Shown here piece after piece: positions 45,476 through 55,100 of a DNA stretch of 64,000 bases; position 1 is the first letter of the stretch, and the number at the start of each line of letters is the position of its first letter. The notes under the pieces are model-generated. The model was given only the letters and a program-made list of their open reading frames with translations, was not told where the DNA came from and did not search any database. The position numbers and the translations under genes are program-made. Origin of the DNA: Roseibacillus persicicus (GTDB lineage: Bacteria; Verrucomicrobiota; Verrucomicrobiia; Verrucomicrobiales; Akkermansiaceae); contig NZ_BMXI01000001.1 of the NCBI RefSeq assembly GCF_014651675.1, positions 375,968 to 439,967 on the forward strand, in the 5' to 3' direction.

Positions 45476-46597
45476 ATGCGCCGCGCCCGTTTCAAGGCTC
45501 CTCAATCCCACCCTTTCGCCTACTACCACTGCGTTTCTCGCGTCGTGAATCGCGACTTTGTTCTCGGGGAGGCGGAGAAGGCCCAGTTCTCGCAGTTTAT
45601 GCGTCTCTATGAGCGGCTTTATGGTCTGCGCATTGTTTCCTATTGCCTGATGTCGAACCACTTTCACCTCTTGGTGGAAGTCCCCCAGCGCCCTGCCGAC
45701 GAGGCTCTCCCCGACGACGAGGGTTTGATCGTTCATGTCCAGAAATGCCTTGGCGAGAAGGCTGCCACTAATCTCCGCTGGGAACTGGAACTCTACCGCA
45801 GCCAGGGCAACGACGTAGCCGCGGAGGCCCTGCGGCAGAACTGGTTTGGCCGCATGTGGGACATCAGCCAATACATGAAGGTTCTCAAGCAACGGTTCAC
45901 CCAATGGTTCAACAAGCGCCACAATCGACGCGGCACCCTATGGGAGGACCGCTTTCGCAGCGTTCTGGTCGAAGGCAAGGGCCCAGCCCTCAAAGCCATG
46001 GCCGCCTACATTGACCTCAATCCGGTGCGGGCCGGGATTTGCGATGATCCCAAGGACTATCGTTGGTGCTCCTATGGCGAAGCGGTGTCGGGCGGCAAGA
46101 AGGCGGCCAAGGCCCGCGAGGCCTTGCTTCGGCTGGATTCGTTCACCATTGGAATGACGGGCGAAGCTCGAGAGCGATCCCGTGTTCAGGGGCAAAAACG
46201 CCCCAGCACTGTTGCAGAATCCTTGCGTCGCTACCGTTGTTATCTCTTTGGAATCCCCGAGAGCGAAGCCCGCCAAGAGGAGGAACTCGCCCGTGAGAAG
46301 TCCGGAGGCCGAGCCCAGATCTTCCGCTCCCGAATCCCCCGCCAAAAGGCCCTCGAAGTCCTCAAAAACGGAGGCCGCCTCGAGAAAGCGGATTATCTGC
46401 GCTGCCGGGTTCGCTACTTCGTCGATGGGGCTGCGATCGGCTCCAAAGCCTTCATCGAAGAAGTTTTCCAAGAATCCCGAGCCTATTTCCATCCCGAACG
46501 AAAAACCGGCGCCCGCTCCCTACGCGGAATCGAAACCGTCCCCAAGCCCGAGCGCCTCTACAACCTCCGCCAACTCGGCAAAGACGCCCTTGGTTAG
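45476..46597 (+). CDS. REP-associated tyrosine (HUH/Y1) transposase
   Basis: 373 aa, IS200-like Y1 family. The HUH motif is 'SNHFHLLVE', strand 1 is 'YYHCVSRVVNRDFVL', and the catalytic Tyr is probably in 'SQYMKVLKQRFTQWFN'. Then 'GTLWEDRFRSVLVE' and 'AAYIDLNPVRAGIC' complete the typical core (to ~205). A C-terminal extension of ~165 residues is not usual in short forms and includes a basic helix region. Such enzymes mobilise REP hairpins as single-stranded DNA. ATG at 45476 is preferred over an upstream start. Downstream lie three long-hairpin units, a likely target. Confidence 0.9.
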   Translation: MRRARFKAPQSHPFAYYHCVSRVVNRDFVLGEAEKAQFSQFMRLYERLYGLRIVSYCLMSNHFHLLVEVPQRPADEALPDDEGLIVHVQKCLGEKAATNLRWELELYRSQGNDVAAEALRQNWFGRMWDISQYMKVLKQRFTQWFNKRHNRRGTLWEDRFRSVLVEGKGPALKAMAAYIDLNPVRAGICDDPKDYRWCSYGEAVSGGKKAAKAREALLRLDSFTIGMTGEARERSRVQGQKRPSTVAESLRRYRCYLFGIPESEARQEEELAREKSGGRAQIFRSRIPRQKALEVLKNGGRLEKADYLRCRVRYFVDGAAIGSKAFIEEVFQESRAYFHPERKTGARSLRGIETVPKPERLYNLRQLGKDALG

Positions 46598-46683
46598 CAG
46601 GCAGATTGTTGGGGAGTAGACAACATTCTGCCCTTTCGGGAAAAAATCGACAAACGCATGACAGCGACTTTCCCCCGCTAAGC

Positions 46684-47616
46684 ATCATCGTGCGCCCCGT
46701 TAGGACTCCTAGCTGCAGGCTTCACCACCGCAATGGATTCAGCCGACCCATCTCGCGAACGTGTGGGTCATTTTCAACGGCACTTCAATCGCAACGGAAT
46801 CATCAGCCGAATCGTCAGCCCCAATGGGGCGAAATAGGATAGCCCAGGGCAACGCCCTGGGTCTCCCCGTTTCGACCAGAGCCAAAGCGAGCGGGTGATT
46901 CGAAAGTTCTGCCGCCATCCCGAAGCGGTTTCTCCGGCAACGAGTCGGCGCAAGCCTCTTTCGCCCGCGCCAGATGCTCACGCCGCGAACCCGCCATTCA
47001 ATCCACTTCGAGAAGGTCTTCGAACTCACCTATCGAACGCTCGCTCCCAATCTCTCCCACTTCACATCCCCGGGGTTGCACCCCGGGCTATCTTCGTGCG
47101 CCCCGTTGGGGCTCTTCGCTGCGGTCTTCACCACCGCAACGGAATCGTCAGCCCCAATGGGGCGAAACAAGATAGCCCAGGGCAACGCCCTGGGATTACC
47201 CGTTTCGACCAAAGCCAAAGCGAGCGGGTGATTCGAAAGCTCTCCCGCCATCCCGAAGCGATTTCTCCGGCAACGAGTCGGCGCAAGCCTCTTTCGCCCG
47301 CGGCAAATGCTCACGCCGCGAACCCGCATTTCAATCCACTTCGGGAAGGTCCTCGAACTCACCCATCGCACGCTCGTTCCCAACCTCCCCCCTTCACATA
47401 CCCGGGGCTGCACCCCGGGCTATCTTCGTGCGCCCCGTTGGGGCTCTTCGCTGCGGTCTTCACCACCGCAACGAAATCGTCAGCCCCAACGGGGCGATAC
47501 ACGATAGCCAAGGGAAACGCCCTGGGTCTCCCCGTTTCGACCAGAGCCAGCGCGAGCAGGTGATTCGAAAGTTCTCCCGCCATCCCGAAGCGGTTTCTCC
47601 GGCAAGGAGATGTCGC
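46684..47616. repeat. Array of three ~333-bp units with long hairpins
   Basis: Core hairpins at 46684-46861, 47068-47194 and 47401-47526; corresponding points are 333 and 332 bp apart. Each core pairs GGGCTATCTT with AAGATAGCCC, GCCCCGTTGGGGCT with AGCCCCAATGGGGC (13/14) and an inner TGCGGT with ACCGCA. The first copy carries an extra ~70 bp and lacks the outer left end. The ~200-bp spacers are also related to each other. Open frames across it are repeats, not genes. Confidence 0.88.
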
Positions 47617-47657
47617 TCGACCGGCGCTCATCTTCACCCTATCCCGACATCTTCAAT

Positions 47658-48179
47658 CTAGAGACCGCGGGGATGGCGCATGGCGTGGCCGTCGACCCGG
47701 CGAGGCTGAGGCTTCCAGCGCGGACCGCTTTCGCCATTCCCTCCACTACCTCCGGTATCGAAACGAAGACCACCAATGACCATGAAGGCGTGTCCGTTGC
47801 GGACATAGATCGTGATCCACTTGCCCTTCCCCTTTTTCCCATAGTTGAAAAATCCATTGGAGGTCAGCTGACCTTGGAGAAGCCCTGCTTCGCGAAGAAC
47901 GTAGCTGGTGGCACCGCTGCAATCATAGCCTGAATCGTTAAGAACGGCATGCCCTCCACCGTATTTGTAGGGCTTGTCGAGGAGACGATTGGCTGCCGCG
48001 ACCGCGAGCTTCACCTCCTTCGGGGCGATCAAGGGCGCGCGAGCCTCGCCGTTCTTCTTCAAGTTGACGGACCGCATGAATTTCTTTTCGTGCTCAACGG
48101 TCCCTTTCGCCCACTTTTGATCACCCCCACAACTGACGAGAAAGAGGCTGGCAACAAGAAGAAGGAATACGCTTTTCAT
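47658..48179 (-). CDS. NlpC/P60-like lipoprotein (second)
   Basis: 173 aa. Lipobox LVSC (mature start C17). 'YKYGGGHAVLNDSGYDCSGATSYV' holds catalytic C87 and 'RNGHAFMVIGGLRFDTGG' holds H130, so a compact NlpC/P60-type peptidase is likely. The C-terminus is short and Arg/Pro-rich ('RWKPQPRRVDGHAMRHPRGL'). It ends 41 bp from the hairpin array. It is not closely like the lipoprotein at 13202-13894 outside the motif. Confidence 0.82.
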   Translation of the reverse strand: MKSVFLLLVASLFLVSCGGDQKWAKGTVEHEKKFMRSVNLKKNGEARAPLIAPKEVKLAVAAANRLLDKPYKYGGGHAVLNDSGYDCSGATSYVLREAGLLQGQLTSNGFFNYGKKGKGKWITIYVRNGHAFMVIGGLRFDTGGSGGNGESGPRWKPQPRRVDGHAMRHPRGL

Positions 48180-48659
48180 TAAGAAAACTTAATCGAAAAA
48201 CGGGAGACTGACAAGCGTCCCGGCGCCGGGCTAACCGATCACAGAGAATCCCATTTGGAATGAGTGGAAGAACCTCGACCTCGGAAAAAACCGAGGCCCA
48301 GAACTTTGCGAGCTTTCAACCAATTCGGCGACTGCGAGATCTTTCGAGTTGCTCAAAGGGGCGTCACTCGTGCGCCTGTTAGAAGGCCTACACTCGACCA
48401 CTCCCTTCCACGGTCCCAGGCAACCCCACCTCCACCTCAGCAACGACGAAAGCCCGGCAGGCGTGCTTGACGCCTGGAAATTTCAGCCCCCTTTCCAAGG
48501 CGGATCGCAATTTCGCTCCATGAAACTCTAACACCTGTTAGAAGACTGGTATTTTTCACATGCGCCTTAGGCGGCGCACAAAGTCTAGAGAGACGAGGCG
48601 CTCCTTAAAAAAATTGAGAATCTCTTGTCTTCCTGACTCGAATATCTCACTGCTTTTCA
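48180..48659. other. Gene-free region of 480 bp
   Basis: Contains small inverted repeats (CAGGCGT/ACGCCTG at 48458-48476; CTAACA-CC-TGTTAG near 48529) but no coding frame or RNA that I can support. A TTG-rich, AT-rich stretch at 48605-48650 may hold the promoter of the next gene. Confidence 0.4.
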
Positions 48660-50615
48660 GTGAGCTACAGACAAACCCTCCTCCTTGTTAGTTTCCTGCT
48701 TCCCCCTCTTTCGGCCCAGCAGGTTGATACCTATCCTAATATCCGATCGGTGGGTTCTCCCGAGGGGGTTTTCTTCGACGGCACTGGCTTTCAAATCATC
48801 GGCTCGAAGATGGGATTGGCTTCCTCCGATGGGTTTCGCTGGGAGAGCGGTCCCACCTTGCCCTCAAGCGCTCGGCATGTCGCACAAGGAGGCGGCGTGA
48901 CGGTGGCGATCTCCACCAATCGTATCAACTATTCTACCGATGGGGTGACCTGGAACAGTGCGAGCCATGGGGCTTCCGCCACTTTTGAAGAGATCGCCTA
49001 TGGCAATGGAGTCTTCGCGATTAGCTTGGATGATGGCAGTTTCCTGACCTCTCCCGACGGCAGCACTTGGGTGGCAAGAACAGGGCTTCCCTTGCAAGGG
49101 TCAGTGGTCATTCGAGATTTTCAGTTCATTCACGGTTCCTTCTATGTGACAGGGTTTGGACCTTTTCTATACCGTTCGACTGACGGCATCACTTGGACCG
49201 AGGTTGATAGTCCGATCACCTCCACCAATAGTTTTGCGCTCACTGCGGTGGGCAATCAGGTGGGGGTCTTTGCACTGGACGAAGGCTACTTGTTCGATCC
49301 TGCCAGTCCGGACGACGGGGACTTCTACGAGTACGGCGCATTCACTGGGATTCAGTTCTGGTATGAAGCTGCCGCCGGCAACGATCTGATTGTGTTGGCC
49401 GGATATGATGGCCGCTACGCTCTTTCCCAGGATTTCGGTCAGACTTTTACCCTTTCCCTCCTCGACACCCCCGAGGACTTGGAGAGCGTTGCTTTCGCCA
49501 ATGGCGCCTTTCTCCTCGTCGACAAAGATGGTCGTGCTTTTCGCTCAGTCGACGGCGTGAATTGGACCCAAGTGATGGAAAAGGCACCGGGCACCAACTA
49601 CCTGTCACTCCCCATTATTCACGACGGCGAGCAATTCATTACGAAAGGAGAGGAAGGCATCGCGCTGTCCCCAGAAGGCGGGTCTTGGACCAATAGTTCG
49701 CAAGTGGGAAGCGCGACGACGATTTCCGGGATTGCCTATGCCAATGACTACTACGTGGTGCTCGGCTCAGAAGGGTCGATTGCCACCGGCACGGACCCGC
49801 TCAATCTGGTGGAAAGACGTTCTAGCGCATCAGTCAATCCCCGCTTGTCGGCAGCAGCCTATGGCGGAGGTCGATGGGTTGCAGTGGGCGCTCTCGGGAG
49901 CGCTTGGTATTCCTCAAACGGCCAGAGCTGGCTCCAGAGTGGGATGCCGAACTCGGAGACTTACGAGCATGTCGCCTATGGGAACGGAATCTTCCTCGCC
50001 TGCGGAGACGACCTTACCAAAGCTGCGACCAGCACCAACGGAATCAACTGGACCGCAGTTACCACTAATCAGACCGCCCGCATCGAACGGCTTCAGTTCT
50101 TGGGAGGGCACTTCGTTTCTGTGAGGAGCGGCTACCTCTACACCTCACTCGATGGGATCACTTGGGACCGTTCCGAGTATCTGAGCGAACGGCCCGAGGT
50201 GATTGCCTACGACGAGTTGTTAGGTCAGTTCATTTTAGGCCATGACAATGGTTATCTCATCTCGGATTCTCTGGATGGACCTTGGGAGAGACGCACTTTG
50301 CCGGAAGGGTATGATTTCAATGCCATCTCCGCCAAAGACGGGCTCATTCTCTTGCGCACCTCTGGTCAGGTGATCGCGACTTTCTCGCATGTCCCCTTCG
50401 ATATTTCATTATCCAAATCCTCCGCGACTCGTGGTGAACTGAGCTGGAATCTGGTCCCGGGTGGAGAACGCGAGGTCTGGAGCTCCAACTCACTCGAAGG
50501 ACAGTGGGAGCTACTGAACACTTCTCCGATCGTAGAAGGTGTCGAGCGCGAAAGTATGACCATCGACTACGAGAACTTCGGAGCACAGCAATTCTTCCAA
50601 ATTCGAATCAAGTAG
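48660..50615 (+). CDS. Exported BNR-type beta-propeller protein
   Basis: 651 aa with signal peptide (cleavage near 'LSAQQ'). Blades are marked by a repeating 'S.DG.(T/N)W' Asp-box-like motif ('YSTDGVTWN', 'TSPDGSTWV', 'RSTDGITWT', 'RSVDGVNWT', 'YSSNGQSWL', 'TSTNGINWT', 'TSLDGITWD'), at least seven copies, as in BNR/sialidase-type propellers. Catalytic residues of sialidases are not evident. The last ~75 residues are the beta module ending FFQIRI. Begins with GTG. Extracellular or outer-surface binding role is inferred. Confidence 0.82.
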   Translation: MSYRQTLLLVSFLLPPLSAQQVDTYPNIRSVGSPEGVFFDGTGFQIIGSKMGLASSDGFRWESGPTLPSSARHVAQGGGVTVAISTNRINYSTDGVTWNSASHGASATFEEIAYGNGVFAISLDDGSFLTSPDGSTWVARTGLPLQGSVVIRDFQFIHGSFYVTGFGPFLYRSTDGITWTEVDSPITSTNSFALTAVGNQVGVFALDEGYLFDPASPDDGDFYEYGAFTGIQFWYEAAAGNDLIVLAGYDGRYALSQDFGQTFTLSLLDTPEDLESVAFANGAFLLVDKDGRAFRSVDGVNWTQVMEKAPGTNYLSLPIIHDGEQFITKGEEGIALSPEGGSWTNSSQVGSATTISGIAYANDYYVVLGSEGSIATGTDPLNLVERRSSASVNPRLSAAAYGGGRWVAVGALGSAWYSSNGQSWLQSGMPNSETYEHVAYGNGIFLACGDDLTKAATSTNGINWTAVTTNQTARIERLQFLGGHFVSVRSGYLYTSLDGITWDRSEYLSERPEVIAYDELLGQFILGHDNGYLISDSLDGPWERRTLPEGYDFNAISAKDGLILLRTSGQVIATFSHVPFDISLSKSSATRGELSWNLVPGGEREVWSSNSLEGQWELLNTSPIVEGVERESMTIDYENFGAQQFFQIRIK

Positions 50616-50725
50616 CAATTAGGGCGAACTTCAGTCCCAGAGCCCTCTTTGTATCACATGTCATGGTTGGGTAGACTGGAGTTCGAATCTCCGGCTCCCT
50701 TGGCCAAGGCGCAACCCTGAGTCAT

Positions 50726-51649
50726 TCATCGCGTGGGGGAAACAAGAGGAAGCTCGCTCATGAAAGCCGACCAGCTTCCCCCTGCTTTCCGTCGGGCCGT
50801 GGTGCTCTCGACGAAGGCACGGGTCTCCAGATCGTAACTGACCTTGGCGAAAAGAAATCTGGAATCATGCTCCTTGCCTGAAAAAAGCCCCTGTTCTTCG
50901 ATGGTGTGATATTCGGATACGATGAGCTCTTTGCCTCGCTCTTCGGGAATGTCCAAGTTGAAGTGAGAGTCCCAAGCGTTTTCTTGCGTGGGAACAAAGC
51001 CAAGGCTCGCTCCCAGGGAATGGGTTACTTCTTGAGGGTCCTTGAACTCACTTTTATTCATGAAGAAAAAGAAAAAGTTCTCAGGAGTGGGGTATTGGTT
51101 TCTCAAGGTCCAAGGATGCCCCCCGCTCCACCAAATATAAGTCGCGCTCAAAGGATTGCTAACCTCGAATCGAGACTCGAAGACCACATCGGGCAAACTG
51201 TTGGGAGAGGCAGGCTCTCTCTCAAGCACGATAACCCGACGACCCTCTTCCAAGAAATAGGCACTCGGAGTCCAGAGCTTGCCCAGCTTTCCGGACAAGG
51301 AAACCGAGAGGGATTTTTCAGGAGGAGGACGTTTGATGGAAAAGTCTCTGAAGAGAGACTGTCGGTCGACTCGGGATTGATAGGTCGAGAAAGCAAATTG
51401 ATCGACTGGCTCACGAAAAGGATGCTTGCTCCCCTCTTTTCCAAAGTCGATGCGTTCGATTTCTTTAATCGCCTCATCGTCCACAAGCGATTGCAGCCGA
51501 CTATTGATACTCTTTAAACTGGCGAGATCGAGAGTCCGAAACTTCTCGAGAAAATAGTCACCGTGTTTCTCGGGTAACTCCAAGCACCACAGTTGGGGAG
51601 CAGCTGGCGCGAATTGGGCGAGGATGAAGATGGATAGAATCGTTCTCAA
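50726..51649 (-). CDS. Exported hypothetical protein, about 307 aa
   Basis: Not recognised. A TTG at 51649 begins a good signal peptide (MRTILSIFILAQFAPAAP). The frame is open to 52024 and would add 125 residues without a signal at the front; those residues include 'DLEKAAAEFGSFRDAVLREL', which looks protein-like, so the long form or a relic of another gene cannot be excluded. The mature part is mixed alpha/beta with 'FFFFFMNKSEF' and several Trp. Convergent with the beta-propeller gene. Confidence 0.6.
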   Translation of the reverse strand: MRTILSIFILAQFAPAAPQLWCLELPEKHGDYFLEKFRTLDLASLKSINSRLQSLVDDEAIKEIERIDFGKEGSKHPFREPVDQFAFSTYQSRVDRQSLFRDFSIKRPPPEKSLSVSLSGKLGKLWTPSAYFLEEGRRVIVLEREPASPNSLPDVVFESRFEVSNPLSATYIWWSGGHPWTLRNQYPTPENFFFFFMNKSEFKDPQEVTHSLGASLGFVPTQENAWDSHFNLDIPEERGKELIVSEYHTIEEQGLFSGKEHDSRFLFAKVSYDLETRAFVESTTARRKAGGSWSAFMSELPLVSPTR

Positions 51650-52176
51650 AATTAGATCTGGCAAACACTCGGTTGCTGCTTCGAAAAGAGGACAGAAAGA
51701 CAATCGAGAGCACAACGAAAATATTGGGGGTAGACTAGCCGGAAACCTGAACTGCCGTTGAGTGACTTGCCCAGTGAGAACCGGGAATGTGCAGGCATGA
51801 TACTTTTTGCCATCGAGTTCTCGAAGCACCGCGTCCCGGAAGCTCCCGAATTCGGCCGCGGCTTTCTCCAGGTCGAGGCTTTGTGAGTCGCTCGAATAGG
51901 CGCGCCGGCAAGTCTTTGATTGAATTTGGAGAAGGAATGCGTCGCACTCTAAGAAACGATTTGTAGGTTTTGATGTGGCTTTGGCGATTAAAGAAACGGA
52001 CAACTCCATTTGCAAAACCGACAACTCCTATGGCCACGGAATCTGCTCTCCGCCCCATCACCAGCCAGAAACCGGCATGGACCAAGGCGATGCATACTCA
52101 ACGATTCCATTCAGACAAAACCAAGCTCACCAAAAACGCCCGGAAACGGTGCTGTAGATGCCCCGAAGGTGCTGTG
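51650..52176. other. Region between divergent genes with possible relic
   Basis: No separate gene is supported. On the minus strand an open stretch (51650-52024) joins the exported hypothetical; on the plus strand an open stretch (51970-52176) joins the GH30-like gene but has a Lys/Arg-rich, unlikely N-terminus. Confidence 0.4.
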
Positions 52177-55100
52177 ATGGCTGCGGACTTCTCTCGAGGG
52201 AGGGCCGTGTTGTTCGCGATAGTGGGATGGACTTTGGCGGTGTTCTGGCCGGCTATCGGGACCGCTGGGATTCTGTCCTCTAGTGACGTCATGCGGACAG
52301 GTCCGGTAGCGACACTGTCCTCCGGTGATGGCAGCGTTGTGATATCCGGCAGTGCGAACGTGAGTGCGTCGCCCTCTGGCTTCGGGATCAGTGGGGGCCT
52401 CAGTTCCTCTGCGGTTGATGATGCCGATGGTCAGCTTCCCGCCGACGAGTTTCTTACCATTCAACTGAGTGCCGACGATGGGCTGACTGGTCTCGACGTC
52501 ATTTGGACCCGGGGGACGGTTGTGCTATCCGGATTCACCGATGACCCCGTGGGCAATGTGGGAAGCTATGATGCGGCGACTCAAAGCTGGTCCATCGCTC
52601 AGCCATGGACCGGCGGTTCGCCTGTTGCCTACCGCTTTGGAAATCCGGATGCTTCCAAGGGAGCGACCCTTTCGCTCACCATTCTGGATGAGTCCACGGC
52701 GGGGCCCCAGCTCTCCCTGCTGGTGGTTTACGCTGGCGACATTCCCTCGGACACGCCGGCCGCAGTCGTGCAAACGAGGCTCGACCAGGTGCACCAGCAC
52801 ATCGACCACTTCGGAGGCTCGATGCTCTGGTCGATTGACCCAACCGAAAATTGGGATGAAACCGTAAAGGAAAGCCTCGCTCTCAAACTGATGTCACGTG
52901 CCGGAGGAATCGGACTTTCGAATCTTCGCTTCGACTTCGGCGGCGGCGATACCGGAACCGGCAATCAAACGGCCGAGCCTTGGTCCTGGCGCTTCCCGGT
53001 CGCACTCAAGGATGGACCCGACGAACCCTTTGACTGGTCCCGCCGCGCGGGGCAGCAATGGTTCCTACGCCGTGCCGCTGATCTGGGAGTTGATAAACTG
53101 ACGCTTGCCTCAATCTCCCCACCCTGGTGGATGACCAAAAATGGCAGAACCTTCTGCAGTCCCGAAATCGGAACCACCAATCTGGATCCGAACAAGCTGG
53201 AGGACTACGCCGAATACCTCGTTGATATTCTGACTCACTTCCAAGAGAACGAAGGGATCACCTTTGACGACATCAGTCCCTTCAATGAACCGGAATACAC
53301 TTGGGAAAATGGAAGCCAAGAAGGCTGCCGCTACACCGCCGCCGACATCATTCCGCTCGTTCAAACTCTTTACGAAGAGCTAGAAGAACGAGGATTCGAA
53401 GAGACGACCAAGATCGTGCATGGCGACCACGCGAATGTCGCGGCGATGCTCGATGACGAGCTCCACAATACTTACGATGGAGGAGTCTGGGGCGGAGGAA
53501 GCAATGGCGTCTACGGCAAATACCGTGAGTATATGAAAAGCCTGCAAGGCGAACCGTCCGTCGCCAACCTGCTGGCTCCGGTCAGCAGCTATCACTCATA
53601 CTTCACCGACAGTCTGCAGACGCTGGACTCGCCACTGCGAGATTTGCTTCGACAAAATGCCGAGTCACTTGGCGTGGACGTGCTGCAATCGGAATACAGT
53701 ATCCTTGGTAGCTACGGCCCGGGTAGAAACCTCCAGATGGGGCCGGCGCGACATGTTGCCAGAGTCATGCATCGCGACCTCACAAGGGCCAACTCGGTGG
53801 GATGGAACTGGTGGTTGTCGCTTTCCCCACACGATTACAAGGACGGCCTCATCTACACCGACTCCCGGAGCGCTGCCGACACTGACGCGCAACTTCATGA
53901 GTCGCGGGTCTATCATCTGATTGGTCACTACAGCCGCTTCATTCGACCGGGCTGGCATCGGATCGGAGCCGGCACCCTCGACGACTTGGAAGGACTTCTC
54001 GCCTCCGCTTGGACGTCTCCCGACCAGACGGAATTCGCACTGGTGGTTTCGAACTTTGGAGAAGCGGACGAGCTCCTCCTGCTACCCCAAGGCGACGCCA
54101 ATAGCCCGAGCTACGTTCGGGAGTGGCACCCTTGGATCACGGATCGAGGTCGCAGCTTGTCCCCCCTTTCTCCCGCGATTGGTTCCATCACAATTCCGGC
54201 CCAGTCGATCATCACCTTGCATGGCTATGCCTCTTCCTCCCCATTCCGACTGAGAACCAGTATTACACCCTCGAATCGGAATCCGGAACCAGAGGAAGAA
54301 ATCACTCTGGTCGCCCACGCCACCTGGGAAAATGGGGTCTACGAGCTACCGTCGAAAGTTCCACCTGGCCCGTGGGTGTTTGAGCCAATTGACTTTGTAT
54401 CCACCGGCTGCCTCGAAGCAGGCCCGCATCGCTTGCGTCGGCTGAGTGACGGCCAGTATTTGACTGCCGCGCCCGACTCCTCTTCCACCCTTTTTCTTTC
54501 CACTACTCCTTCGGAGCAAACAGCCTGGGAAGTGTTTCTATCAGACGCGAATCACATCCAACTCACCCACCAACCGAGTGGATTGAATCTGCATGATACA
54601 GGACAGCTTCTCCCCTCTTCCGGTTCGCTGTTGGAAATCCAAGCCGTTTCGATAGACGCGAGCTTCGACTGGGACGATGGCTTGGGCTCGAATCAAACGG
54701 CAACCCTCTCCACAGCTATATCCCGATGGGTGGGAGTCCGCGCCTCAGTCCCGGGCGCGATGGCCTCCGGCCGCTGCCTGATTAGCCCGGATGAACTGCC
54801 ACCAAGTTTAAGCGGCCTGCCGGAGGAGATCACGGTGCGGAGAGGCGACCCTGTCCAACTCAGGGCCCAAGCCCTGCACCCATCCCATCCGTGGCGATTC
54901 CGACTGGTGCCAGCCGATCGCGATCAGGTGGTCATTTCGACGTCGGACTCCTCACTCGCCATGGCCGATCCCAAAGGTCGCACCAGCGAGATCTGGGAAT
55001 TGGTCGATGCCGAAGATGGCAGAATCTGGAGCACGCCGGAGCCCGGCCGGATCTGCAGAATTCGCTCCGTGCAATCGGACCTCTACCTGCAACCCGATGG

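Noticed and set aside
45122-45922. 266-codon minus frame opposite the REP transposase
   Set aside because: Mostly antisense of the transposase gene; only its last 65 codons (45319-45122) lie outside and are discussed with the 195-aa gene.
46895-47563. 222-codon plus frame across the hairpin array
   Set aside because: Its translation repeats with the DNA period of ~333 bp and encodes the arms of the hairpins; it is a by-product of the repeat.
46684-47616. CRISPR-like array
   Set aside because: Units of ~333 bp with long internal hairpins and related spacers, no short repeats with unique spacers and no cas genes.
50673-50703. tRNA-like 3' end (TGGAG-TTCGAAT-CTCC followed by GGCTCCCT)
   Set aside because: The T-arm is plausible, but the acceptor strand does not lead to CCA at the right distance and no matching 5' half, D-arm or anticodon arm is present upstream.
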